This document shows positions 35,572 through 45,851 of a DNA stretch of 64,000 bases, piece by piece. The position numbers and the translations under genes were made by a program. Under the pieces are notes generated by a model that worked only from the letters and a program-made list of their open reading frames with translations, had not been told where the DNA came from and did not search any database. Origin of the DNA: Amycolatopsis albispora. Its GTDB lineage: Bacteria > Actinomycetota > Actinomycetes > Mycobacteriales > Pseudonocardiaceae. The DNA lies in contig NZ_CP015163.1 in assembly GCF_003312875.1 (NCBI RefSeq), forward strand, positions 5,642,001 to 5,706,000. Direction: 5' to 3'. Position 1 is the first letter of the stretch, and every line of letters begins with the position of its first letter.

Positions 35572-35733
35572 GCGTTTCGGCGGAGCCGAAACAGAGCTAC
35601 TGTGATGTTCGTCACATGAAACTCGCGTGATGAGCGGCTGGTCCGGGCGTCCCAAACGTACCGGACCAGACGCGCTCGGGGGCGCGCCTGGCACGGGACT
35701 TCGTTGATCCCGCAGCACGGGTGGAGGTGCCGG

Positions 35734-36666
35734 ATGCACAGGTGGTACGGAAAGTCGATGCACCGGTGCCGCCTGTCCTCGGCACCCGAGGGCGTGGCCT
35801 GGGCCGAGTTCGAAGCCTCGGTGCAGTTGTTCACCGCCGGGCTGGCCACCATCGAGCCCGCTTCGCCGGACCAGGCCGACCACGCCGCGCGGCTCACCCT
35901 GGTCAGCTCGCCCACCAGCAAGATCACCCAGGCCGACCTGCCGCCGGTGCGGGTGTCCATCGAGGAGTCCGCGGACTTCGTCGGCTTCTACGTGCTGGAG
36001 CACTCGCCGTGGTGGATCACCACCGGCGGCCAGGAGATCATGCACGCGCCCGGCGAGCTGCTGATCTCCGCGCCCGGCCCGCTGCGCGCGGTCAGCCGCG
36101 CCCGCGGGCTGGCCACCGCGATGTGGGTGGCGGCGGACCGCCTCACCGTCTCCCGCCGCGAGCTGGACCGGCTGCGCAGACGGCCGACGCCGCTCCCGCC
36201 CGCGCTGCGCACCCTGCTCACCACCGCCGCCGACAGCCTCGCCGAATCCGGTGACCTCGACGTGCTCGGCTCGGAGAACTACCTGACCGGACTGGCCGAC
36301 CTGGTGGTGCGCTCGCTGCTCGGGATGACCGCCGCGCCCGAACCGCGCCAGGCCCGCAAGCAGCAGATCCGCGAGTACATCCAGCAACGGCTGGACGACC
36401 CGCGGCTCGACGTGGATTCGATCGCCGCCGCCCACCACATCTCCCGCAGCGCGCTCTACCAGATCTTCGAGGACGAGGACGGGGTCGCCGGTTACGTCCG
36501 GCGCCGCCGCCTCGTCCTGGCGAAGGAAATGCTGGCCGACCCGAGCCGGACGAACGAAACCATCGGTGCGATCGCCCGGCAGGCCGGATTCACCAGCCAC
36601 GCCCATTTCAGCCGCGTCTTCACCCGGACCTTCGGCGCGAAGCCGAGTGAATTCCGCGCCGGGTAA
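35734..36666 (+). CDS. AraC-family regulator with cupin-type sensor domain
   Basis: 310 residues from the ATG at 35734, six bases behind GGAGG. The N-terminal ~200 residues are an AraC-binding-like beta domain (VGFYVLEHSPWWITTGGQEI, GELLISAPGPLRAVS). The C-terminal AraC HTH has VDSIAAAHHISRSALYQIFE and IGAIARQAGFTSHAHFSRVF. The HTH is close in style to that of the gene at 37710 (both have LYQ-x-FED). It converges with the LuxR gene, nine bases apart. The ligand is unknown. Confidence 0.88.
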   Translation: MHRWYGKSMHRCRLSSAPEGVAWAEFEASVQLFTAGLATIEPASPDQADHAARLTLVSSPTSKITQADLPPVRVSIEESADFVGFYVLEHSPWWITTGGQEIMHAPGELLISAPGPLRAVSRARGLATAMWVAADRLTVSRRELDRLRRRPTPLPPALRTLLTTAADSLAESGDLDVLGSENYLTGLADLVVRSLLGMTAAPEPRQARKQQIREYIQQRLDDPRLDVDSIAAAHHISRSALYQIFEDEDGVAGYVRRRRLVLAKEMLADPSRTNETIGAIARQAGFTSHAHFSRVFTRTFGAKPSEFRAG

Positions 36667-36675
36667 GCGGGCTTA

Positions 36676-37482
36676 TCACGCGGAGAACCGCACCGGCGGC
36701 AGCGCGTCCGGCTCGACGATCCCGAGGCGGAATGCGCGTCCGACCGCGTCGCACCGGTTTCGCGCGGCGAGCTTCTTCAAGATGGACTTCACGTGGGTGC
36801 GCACGGTTTCCACGGAAATGTTCAGCGTCTCGCCGATGGTGCGGTTGTCCAATCCCTCCGCCATCAACCGCAGCAGCTGCGACTCGCGCACGGTGAGCGG
36901 GCTGACGTGCGGGCGCGCGGCGGGCGCCGAAGTGGCGGCGGTGAAGCCGGGACGCAGCCGCGGCGAGAGGTAACTCTGGCCGTGCACGGCCCGCCGCAGG
37001 CCGGTGGCCAGCACCTCGGCCGGGCTCGCGCTGTCCAGCACCACCGTGGCTCCGGCCCGGACGGCCTCGCTGACCCGCACCGGAACCGGCCGGTCGCCGC
37101 CGGGGTCGAGCATCACCACGATGCCGCGGGTGGACCGGCGCCGGGCGAAGACCTGCACGAAGCCCAGGTGCGGATAGGCCTTCTCGTGCACCCAGAACAG
37201 TCCGTCACCAACGCGCTGGGCCAAACGGGTGGCGCCTTCCAGATCGGTAGCGGAATGCACAACAACCCGGCCGAAAACCTGCTCCAGCGCCCGTGCCATT
37301 CCCTCGCGGATCAGCGGAACGGGGCTGACCACCACCGCCGCTGGCACCTCAATTCGCGGGGCCTGCCGCTCGTCGAAGACCGGAAAAGGGCGTATTTGCA
37401 GCGATCGCCGCACCCCCGGGGCGCCATTGTGGCCGTGGTCCCCGCTTCTGTCCGCCGGTTGCCTCTCGGTGACGTACGACAT
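36676..37482 (-). CDS. LuxR-family regulator with receiver-like domain
   Basis: 268 residues. The C-terminal LuxR HTH (about 200-262) has SPLTVRESQLLRLMAEGLDN, RTIGETLNISVETVRTHVKS and ILKKLAARNRCDAVGRAF. Residues about 45-165 look like a response-regulator receiver (AVVVSPVPLIREGMARALEQ, GIVVMLDPGG) but I see no clear phosphoacceptor Asp in the right place. It may therefore act without phosphorylation. It lies between two AraC regulators, convergent with one and divergent from the other. Confidence 0.82.
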   Translation of the reverse strand: MSYVTERQPADRSGDHGHNGAPGVRRSLQIRPFPVFDERQAPRIEVPAAVVVSPVPLIREGMARALEQVFGRVVVHSATDLEGATRLAQRVGDGLFWVHEKAYPHLGFVQVFARRRSTRGIVVMLDPGGDRPVPVRVSEAVRAGATVVLDSASPAEVLATGLRRAVHGQSYLSPRLRPGFTAATSAPAARPHVSPLTVRESQLLRLMAEGLDNRTIGETLNISVETVRTHVKSILKKLAARNRCDAVGRAFRLGIVEPDALPPVRFSA

Positions 37483-37709
37483 CTGAATCCTCCTCGGCGG
37501 CGGCGCGGAGAAAGAATTTTCCCCGGCGAGTTCCTGCCACTGTAGACAGCCGTTATCGGATTACGTTGCCCAGTTGTGCGGCGCTATTGCGGGTTTGCGC
37601 AGTCCAGCGGACCTTTTGCCCAGGGGTACAAAGTGTTTGCCCATCCGTCCACAGCGGCCGGTTACGCCGGCGCGGGCCGCATAATGGCCATGGGGTAGGG
37701 AGGTGGGAG
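37483..37709. promoter_or_regulatory. Divergent regulatory region with three TTGCCCA repeats
   Basis: The 227 bases between the LuxR and AraC genes are less GC-rich than their surroundings. Three direct copies of TTGCCCA occur at 37566, 37616 and 37637, and a related TTTGCGC at about 37594. They may be binding sites for one of the flanking regulators. GGGAGGTGGGAG precedes the AraC ATG. Confidence 0.4.
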
Positions 37710-38705
37710 ATGACGCACCCCTCTGCTGACGGTGCCCCGATCAGCGCGGTCTACGCACTCGAGTTCAACTCCGCCAAGGGACCGGCGGAGGGTGACGTCG
37801 AGCGGATCGCGTCCCTGCTGATCGGGCGCGCCAAGGTGGAGGGGGTGCTGTGGGGGCTCAAGCCCAGTTCGGCTCGGATGAGGGTGCGGGCCGGCCTGGG
37901 CGCGGCGATCGGCTCCGGTGACTACGACCTCGACCGCTGCATCTGGCACATCAACCCGGACGACGAGGACGGCGAGTGGCTGCTGCTGTCGTTGTGCCGC
38001 ACCGCCGAGCGGACCGTGCTGGTGGACGGGCGGCGGCTGACCGTGCCCGCCGGGCAGCTGATGGTGAGCACCTCCTCGGCCGCCCACTCGGTCGTCCACA
38101 ATGGACCGTCCGAGTGGTGGGCGCTCCGGGTGGACGCGGCCGCGGTGCACCTGCCCCACCGGCTGGTCGACGAGCTGCTGTTCCGGCCGCTGCCGATCGG
38201 CAAGGTGCTCACCAGGCTGGTGGTCAACACGCTGCCGGAGCACCCCGCCGAGGAACCGGACGACGAGATCGACGCGGCCGGGTTCGACCACTACCTGACC
38301 GGGCTGGCCGAGCTGCTGCTGCGCTCGGTCGGCCCGCGGCGGCCCGGCGCTTCGCGCAGCGGGTCCACCCGGCGGCTGGAGGTCGAGCGGTTCATCCTGC
38401 GGCACCTGGCCGACCCGGGGCTGTCGGTGACCTCGGTCGCCAGCGCGCACGCGGTCTCGCGGCGGCGGCTGTACCAGCTGTTCGAGGACACCGGCGAGGG
38501 CGGCGGCATCGCCGAGTTCATCCGGCAGGCGCGGATGGACCGCGCGCGGGAGCTGCTGGCCGACCCGGCGCACCGCGAGGAGCCGATCGCGCAGGTCGCC
38601 GCCCGCTGCGGCTTCGTCAACGCGGCGCACTTCACGCGCCTGTTCCGGGACGCCACCGGCCTGCCACCCGGCGAATACCGCCGCCGCAAGCTCACGGGCG
38701 ACTAG
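37710..38705 (+). CDS. AraC-family regulator
   Basis: 331 residues from the ATG at 37710 with a strong ribosome site. The N-terminal AraC-binding-like domain has DLDRCIWHINPDDEDGEWLL and VDGRRLTVPAGQLMVSTSSA. The C-terminal HTH has VTSVASAHAVSRRRLYQLFE and IAQVAARCGFVNAAHFTRLF. Residues 129-133 use the codons GTC CAC AAT GGA CCG, forming a 13-base palindromic word also found elsewhere in the window. It is followed by hairpin repeat E. Confidence 0.88.
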   Translation: MTHPSADGAPISAVYALEFNSAKGPAEGDVERIASLLIGRAKVEGVLWGLKPSSARMRVRAGLGAAIGSGDYDLDRCIWHINPDDEDGEWLLLSLCRTAERTVLVDGRRLTVPAGQLMVSTSSAAHSVVHNGPSEWWALRVDAAAVHLPHRLVDELLFRPLPIGKVLTRLVVNTLPEHPAEEPDDEIDAAGFDHYLTGLAELLLRSVGPRRPGASRSGSTRRLEVERFILRHLADPGLSVTSVASAHAVSRRRLYQLFEDTGEGGGIAEFIRQARMDRARELLADPAHREEPIAQVAARCGFVNAAHFTRLFRDATGLPPGEYRRRKLTGD

Positions 38706-38719
38706 CACCAGCCTGGTGA

Positions 38720-38776
38720 GTGTCACGAATGTGGCTTTCGAGACGCAGAACGTCTCGAAAGCCACATTCGTGACAC
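38720..38776. repeat. Hairpin repeat, copy E (complete form)
   Basis: Arms 38720-38745 and 38751-38776 are exact 26-bp reverse complements with the 5-base loop CAGAA. The stem contains GAATGTGGCTTTCGAGACG. It lies 14 bases after the AraC stop and 25 bases before the TAAGCT box of the next gene. This is the most complete copy in the window. Confidence 0.95.
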
Positions 38777-38814
38777 CCGCCACCGGGCCCGGCGCAACGA
38801 CTAAGCTCGCGCCG

Positions 38815-39612
38815 GTGGGCAAAACGCTACGTGACTTCGGGACCGGTGCCGGTCTGCTGGCCAGGGGCTTCGGCCTGATCTTCAGCAGCGGCAGGCTGTT
38901 CCTGCTCGGTGCGATACCGGCACTGCTGACCAGCCTCCTGCTCTTCGGCGGCATTCTCGCGCTCGCGCTGAACGCGGACGACCTGATCACCTGGGCCACC
39001 CCGTTCGCCGACGACTGGTCCCAGACCTGGCAGACCGTGCTCCGCGTGGCCGCCGGGGTGTCCATCGTGGTCGCCGCGGTGGCGATCTCACTGCTGCTGT
39101 TCTCCGGGTTGACGCTGATCATCGGCGGCCCGTTCTACGAGGCGATCGCCGAGCACGTCGAAGACCGCGAACTCGGCGGCGTGCCCGGCACGCAGCAGGT
39201 GGGCTGGGGCCGGTCCGCCTGGATCGGCCTGCGCGACACCGTGCTGCTGGTGCTGCTGGCCGTGGTGTTCGGCATCCCGCTGTTCGTGGCCGGCTTCATC
39301 CCGGTGCTCGGCCAGACCGTGGTACCGGTGCTCGCCGCGCTGGTCGGGGCCTGGCTGCTGGCGCTGGAGCTGACCGCGATCCCGTTCACCCGCCGCGGGC
39401 TGAACCTCAAGGTCCGCCGCCGGACGCTCGCCGGCAGGCGCGCGATGACGCTCGGCTTCGCGACGCCCGCCTACCTGCTCTGCCTGATCCCGCTGGCGGG
39501 CATCGTGGTGCTGCCCGCGGCGATGGCGGGCGGCACCCTGCTCGCGCACCGCGCCCGCGAGTTCAGCACCGGTTCAGCATCTCCGACAGCGCCGTCTTCT
39601 CCCGTTCGGTGA
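38815..39612 (+). CDS. EI24-domain (CysZ-like) membrane protein
   Basis: 265 residues from the GTG at 38815. A TAAGCT box (38802-38807) lies seven bases upstream without a ribosome site, suggesting a leaderless mRNA. The EI24 fold is seen as GAGLLARGFGLIFSSGRLFL, the long hydrophobic hairpins, and LTLIIGGPFYEAIAEHVEDR. Mycobacterial and actinobacterial homologues are annotated near sulphate uptake CysZ, but transport is not shown here. An in-frame ATG farther upstream would read through the hairpin repeat and is not a plausible start. Confidence 0.82.
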   Translation: MGKTLRDFGTGAGLLARGFGLIFSSGRLFLLGAIPALLTSLLLFGGILALALNADDLITWATPFADDWSQTWQTVLRVAAGVSIVVAAVAISLLLFSGLTLIIGGPFYEAIAEHVEDRELGGVPGTQQVGWGRSAWIGLRDTVLLVLLAVVFGIPLFVAGFIPVLGQTVVPVLAALVGAWLLALELTAIPFTRRGLNLKVRRRTLAGRRAMTLGFATPAYLLCLIPLAGIVVLPAAMAGGTLLAHRAREFSTGSASPTAPSSPVR

Positions 39613-40174
39613 CCGTCAGCCCGTAGTGGTGCTTGACCTCGATCCAGTCCCCGGCGTAGGCGCACCAGTAGGACACCAGCGGCGGCTTCCACTCGTCGGG
39701 CGCCTTGTCGCTCTTCTGCTGGTTGACGTTGTCGGTGACGGTGATCAGCTGCGGGCGCTCCAGGTCGTTGGCGAACTGCTCGCGCCGCTCCTTCGTCCAC
39801 GACCGCGCCCCGCTGACCCAGCTGTGCCCCAGCGGTACCACGTGGTCGATGTCCACATCGGACGCTTTGGTCCAGGTTTCCCAGTCGTACGGGCTGGTCC
39901 AGGTGCCGGAACTGGGCGCGCAGTCGGAGCCCGTCCGCACGTCCGTGCCGTCGCGCTTGAGCACCAGCTCACGGGTGTTGCAGTTGTTCTCGTGCGCCGA
40001 CCAGTGCGGGTACTGCTCGCGGTCGTACCCGGCCATGCTGCCGCGCTCGGCGACCACCAGCTGGCCGAGCAGCTGCGCCGCGTCACCGGACGGCTGCGCC
40101 GGCTCGGTCCGCACCGGAGCGGCACACGCCGGAACGAAGAACACCAACACCAGCAACACCCACCGCGACCTCAT
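39563..40174 (-). CDS. HNH/DUF1524-family nuclease, lipoprotein form
   Basis: 203 residues. The N-terminal signal ends in a lipobox (FFVPAC), so the protein should be lipid-anchored outside the membrane. The catalytic domain has GYDREQYPHWSAHENNCNTR, DVDIDHVVPLGHSW and RPQLITVTDNVNQQKSD. It is clearly paralogous to the secreted nuclease at 34899-35537. Its 3' end overlaps the convergent EI24 gene by 50 bases. A GTG at 40177 is an alternative start. Confidence 0.87.
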   Translation of the reverse strand: MRSRWVLLVLVFFVPACAAPVRTEPAQPSGDAAQLLGQLVVAERGSMAGYDREQYPHWSAHENNCNTRELVLKRDGTDVRTGSDCAPSSGTWTSPYDWETWTKASDVDIDHVVPLGHSWVSGARSWTKERREQFANDLERPQLITVTDNVNQQKSDKAPDEWKPPLVSYWCAYAGDWIEVKHHYGLTVTEREKTALSEMLNRC

Positions 40175-40229
40175 CACGGCAGGAGTATGCGGCCGGACGC
40201 CCCGTCACGGCGGGATCGACGCGCCGGGC

Positions 40230-42772
<2,543 letters not shown>

Positions 42773-42788
42773 GGTTCCGGAGGCTAAT

Positions 42789-42819
42789 ATGCACCTAGGT
42801 GCAATGCAACTAGGTGCAT
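42789..42819. promoter_or_regulatory. Tandem palindromic PadR operators
   Basis: Two abutting copies of ATGCACCTAGGTGCAT-like sequence: 42789-42804 (inner 14 bp perfectly palindromic) and 42804-42819 (one mismatch). They lie just upstream of the PadR ATG. The second copy contains the stop codon of the leftward LysR gene. Confidence 0.75.
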
Positions 42820-43670
42820 AGTGAGGTGAGCAACTCGGCCACCGCCTCGACGGCCGGTGACGCCCACTGGTCACGGCGCCGCAGCAGCCACAGGTGGTAG
42901 CGCGCGATCGGTGGCGGCCGCAGTTCGACCAGGCGCCCGGCGTCGAGTTCCGGCGCGACGGTGACCGTGGGCAGCAGCGCGAGCCCGAGACCCGCCTCCA
43001 CACAGCGCTTGACCACCTCGACGCCGCCGTAACGCGGCGGGGCGTCGGCGACCATCTCGGCGAGTTCGTCGTTGTAACCGCAGCCGCGTTCGAGCAGCAG
43101 CACGCCCGCTTCGGTCAGCTCGGCAGGCGTGATCGCCCGCGTGCGGGGCAACGGCGTGTCCGGCGGCGCGACCAGCGAAAGCCGTTGCCGCCCGAGATCC
43201 ACACTGTCCACTGTGGAGTAGCGGATGACGGGTTCCATCGCGAGCGCGAGATCGGCCTGCCGCTCGCCGAGCGCCCGGACGGCCGTGCGGGTCGGCGCGG
43301 GCACGAGCGTCAGCCGGACCTCGGGCAGCCGGCGGGTGATCTCACGCAGCACGGGCGGCAGCCGGTAGGCGCAGACCGACTCGGGCGCGTACAACCGCAC
43401 CGGACCGGCGGGCCGCTGTTCGGTGAGTTCGGCGAGCATGCGGTCTTCGAGGTCGAGCAGTTGCCGGGCGTGCTCGGCGAGCCTGCCGCCGGCGTGCGTC
43501 GGCGTGACCCCGGCGGCGTGCCGCTCGAGCAGCCGGGTGCCGGTCAGCCGCTCCAGCGCCTGGACGTGCGCGGTGACCGTGGACTGGGCGAAGGCCAGCT
43601 CACCGGCGGCGGTGGTGATGTTGCCGGTCCTGACCACCGCGAGAAAGCTGCGCAGGAGTCGGGTGTCCAT
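42810..43670 (-). CDS. LysR-family regulator
   Basis: 286 residues from the ATG at 43670, which has a GGAG site. N-terminal HTH: RLLRSFLAVVRTGNITTAAG, ELAFAQSTVTAHVQALERLT. A substrate-binding domain follows (APESVCAYRLPPVLREI, VKRCVEAGLGLALLPTVTVA). It is divergent from a PhzF-family gene with only 70 bases between, so it probably controls that gene. Its last codons run into the PadR operator pair. Confidence 0.9.
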   Translation of the reverse strand: MDTRLLRSFLAVVRTGNITTAAGELAFAQSTVTAHVQALERLTGTRLLERHAAGVTPTHAGGRLAEHARQLLDLEDRMLAELTEQRPAGPVRLYAPESVCAYRLPPVLREITRRLPEVRLTLVPAPTRTAVRALGERQADLALAMEPVIRYSTVDSVDLGRQRLSLVAPPDTPLPRTRAITPAELTEAGVLLLERGCGYNDELAEMVADAPPRYGGVEVVKRCVEAGLGLALLPTVTVAPELDAGRLVELRPPPIARYHLWLLRRRDQWASPAVEAVAELLTSLCT

Positions 43671-43699
43671 CGAGATCTCCGATCGCAGACATCGAAAGT

Positions 43700-43716
43700 C
43701 ATCGTTGGACATGATG
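43700..43716. promoter_or_regulatory. Candidate LysR box
   Basis: CATC at 43700-43703 and GATG at 43713-43716 form a short inverted repeat with a 9-base centre in the 70-base divergent region between lysR and the PhzF gene. This is weak support, based on position. Confidence 0.3.
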
Positions 43717-43740
43717 GCAGACGAGGCCCAAGCTGTGTGT

Positions 43741-44559
43741 ATGACCAACATCGAGCGATACACGGCCTTCGACGTCGACGGCGAAGGCGGCAACCCGGCG
43801 GGCGTGGTGCTGGACGCCGACGGCCTGGACGACGGGCAGATGCTGAAGATCGCGGCCGACCTCGGGTACTCGGAGACTGCGTTCCTTTTCGAAGGCAGCC
43901 GCATCCGCTACTTCAGCCCGCTGGCGGAGGTCGCGTTCTGCGGGCACGCCACCATCGCCACCGCCGTCGCGCACGCCGGCCGGTTCGGTGCTGGCACGCT
44001 GGCGCTGAAGACCATGGCGGGTGAGGTCGTGGTCCAGACCAAGAAGGAGGACGGCCGGCTGCTGGCGACGCTCACCAGCGTCACCCCGTCGGTGCGCGAC
44101 GCGGCTCCGTCCCTGGTCGACGAGGTCCTGTCGGCCCTGCGCTGGTCTGCGGCCGACCTGGACCCGGCACTGCCGCCGCGCGTCGCCTTCGCCGGGAACC
44201 ACCACCTGGTGCTCGCGGTGTCTTCGCGGGAACGCCTGGCTGACCTGGACTACGACTTCGAAGCCCTGGGCGCGCTGATGTCGCGGGAGGACTGGACCAC
44301 CGTGCAACTGGTCTGGCAGGGCCCGGACGGCTTCCACGCCAGGGACCCGTTCCCGCCGGGTGGTGTCTACGAGGACCCAGCCACCGGCGCCGCCGCGGCG
44401 GCTTTCGGGGCCTACCTGCGGGAGCTGGGCGTGACCGGGCGGATCACCATCCACCAAGGGGAAGACATGGGCCGCCCGAGCCGGTTGCTGGTGGACATCC
44501 CGGCCACCGGCGGCATCGCGGTCAGCGGCACCGCCGTACCACTGCCCGAAGCTCGGTGA
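43741..44559 (+). CDS. PhzF-family protein (isomerase/epimerase fold)
   Basis: 272 residues. The two-domain PhzF fold is seen in YTAFDVDGEGGNPAGVVLDA, LGYSETAFLFEGSRIRYFSP, VAFCGHATIATAVA and the C-terminal GGVYEDPATGAAAAAFGAYL. The catalytic Glu is expected in YSETAF. PhzF itself makes phenazine precursors, but most homologues have unknown substrates and no phenazine genes are present here. It is probably controlled by the divergent LysR protein. Confidence 0.88.
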   Translation: MTNIERYTAFDVDGEGGNPAGVVLDADGLDDGQMLKIAADLGYSETAFLFEGSRIRYFSPLAEVAFCGHATIATAVAHAGRFGAGTLALKTMAGEVVVQTKKEDGRLLATLTSVTPSVRDAAPSLVDEVLSALRWSAADLDPALPPRVAFAGNHHLVLAVSSRERLADLDYDFEALGALMSREDWTTVQLVWQGPDGFHARDPFPPGGVYEDPATGAAAAAFGAYLRELGVTGRITIHQGEDMGRPSRLLVDIPATGGIAVSGTAVPLPEAR

Positions 44560-44707
44560 AGAGGGTCGCCCGGGCCGCGGACTGGACCTCCAGTGTGGTC
44601 GAGGGTGCAGCATCGATCCCATGCACAGCACCGAGAACGCGGACGACACGTGGTGGGTGTGCGTTCCGCGTCCCGGTTACCCGCTGGCTACTGCGAGGAG
44701 AAGCGCG

Positions 44708-45505
44708 ATGAGCGAATGGCAGTTGGGAGATCTGGACCTCGACGCCTACCTGGCGCGGATCGGGCACGCCCGTGTCGCGCCGTCGGCGGCGGCGTTGCGG
44801 TCGTTGCACGAGGCCCACGTGCGATCCATCCCGTTCGAGAACATCGACGTGCTCCTCGGGCCGCATCCCGGCCTCGGGTTGAAGGTGATCGCCGACAAGC
44901 TGGTCCACCGGCGACGCGGCGGCTACTGCTTCGAGCACGGTCTGCTCTTCGCCGCGGCGCTGGAACTGCTCGGCTTCGAGGTGCGCCGCCGGATGGCGCG
45001 GGTGCGGCCCGACCGGCCGTCCGCCCGCACCCACATGGTCGTGCTGGTGCGGGTGGCCGGCATCGACCACCTGGCCGACGTCGGCTTCGGGACCGGGCTG
45101 GTCACGCCGATGCCCCTGGTCGACGGCCACGAGCAGGACCAGAACGGCTGGCCGCACCGCATCACCCGCGATGGTCCACTGTGGATTCTCTGGCGCCGGG
45201 ACGCGGACGGCTGGACGCCGGTGCACGCCACGGACGACCTGCCGCAGTACCCCGTCGACTACGAGGTGGCGAACCACTACGTCTCGACGCACCCGAAGTC
45301 GCCGTTCAGCGGCCAGCTGGTCGCCATGGCCCGCGGCGACCGGCTCACCACCCGCCTGGTCGGCACCGAACTCACCACCGAACACGCCACCGCCCCCGAG
45401 ACGACCCGCACCATCACCCCGGCCGAGCTGAAGCCCACCCTGCACGCACTGGGCATCGACCTGACGGACGCGGAACTGACCACCCTGCAAGCCGCCCTAC
45501 CCTGA
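44708..45505 (+). CDS. Arylamine N-acetyltransferase
   Basis: 265 residues from the ATG at 44708, eight bases behind GAGGAG; an earlier in-frame ATG at 44621 would add 29 residues. The catalytic triad is visible as C74 (RRGGYCFEHG), H109 (ARTHMVVLV) and D124 (LADVGFGTG). It transfers acetyl from acetyl-CoA to arylamines or hydrazines. In actinobacteria, homologues also take part in sterol breakdown or amide formation in natural products. The 148 bases before it show no element. Confidence 0.93.
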   Translation: MSEWQLGDLDLDAYLARIGHARVAPSAAALRSLHEAHVRSIPFENIDVLLGPHPGLGLKVIADKLVHRRRGGYCFEHGLLFAAALELLGFEVRRRMARVRPDRPSARTHMVVLVRVAGIDHLADVGFGTGLVTPMPLVDGHEQDQNGWPHRITRDGPLWILWRRDADGWTPVHATDDLPQYPVDYEVANHYVSTHPKSPFSGQLVAMARGDRLTTRLVGTELTTEHATAPETTRTITPAELKPTLHALGIDLTDAELTTLQAALP

Positions 45506-45629
45506 CCCGACTCGACCCGGCTCCACGCGGCAAATCGCGCACCTTGACCCCAGACCACCCGACAACCGCCGTGCCCAGCCCAGCCGCAACCAGCAGCTCA
45601 CGCCTTCCCCGGCATGCCCCACCCCCATG

Positions 45630-45722
45630 CGAGGTCGCGCCGGTCACTGGGGCTGGGCGGCGTCAGGCCGCCCAGCGGCATGGCGTCGCCCAGCCCCAGT
45701 GATCGGCTCAAAAGCGACCTCG
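45630..45722. repeat. Nested inverted repeat behind tRNA-Thr
   Basis: An outer stem (CGAGGTCGC at 45630-45638 with GCGACCTCG at 45714-45722) encloses a 16-bp exact inner stem: TCACTGGGGCTGGGCG at 45644-45659 and its complement at 45687-45702. The loop between has its own GGC/GCC pairing. It may be a terminator complex between the convergent NAT and tRNA transcripts. No genes are seen in 45506-45755. Confidence 0.6.
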
Positions 45723-45724
45723 CC

Positions 45725-45743
45725 GCCGCGCCGAAGGCGCGGC
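45725..45743 (-). terminator. Hairpin downstream of tRNA-Thr
   Basis: The exact 8-bp arms GCCGCGCC and GGCGCGGC have a GAA loop, 13 bases past the 3' end of the tRNA on the minus strand. Confidence 0.6.
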
Positions 45744-45755
45744 AGACAACACGCG

Positions 45756-45828
45756 AGCCGACAAGGGGACTCGAACCCCTGACCTGCTGTTTACAAGACA
45801 GCTGCTCTACCAACTGAGCTATGTCGGC
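45756..45828 (-). tRNA. tRNA-Thr (anticodon UGU)
   Basis: A 73-base cloverleaf on the minus strand. Acceptor GCCGACA pairs with TGTCGGC and the discriminator is U. The D arm is GCTCAGTTGGTAGAGC. The anticodon stem GCTGT/ACAGC has loop CTTGTAA with anticodon TGT, reading ACA codons. The T arm is AGGGGTTCGAGTCCCCT. The CCA end is not encoded. Confidence 0.97.
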
Positions 45829-45851
45829 CTGTGCTCCGGAGTATATAGATG

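Noticed and set aside
38716..38814. N-terminal extension of the EI24 protein (VTNVAFETQNVSKATFVT)
   Set aside because: This peptide is the translated hairpin repeat. The GTG at 38815 has a leaderless-type promoter and begins the recognisable domain.
42894..44024. Long rightward frame opposite lysR
   Set aside because: It is antisense to the well-supported LysR gene and runs out of frame into the PhzF gene. Such antisense frames are common at this GC content.
45756..45828. Integrative element attachment site at tRNA-Thr
   Set aside because: No integrase, no excisionase and no repeated tRNA 3' end is found within the window.
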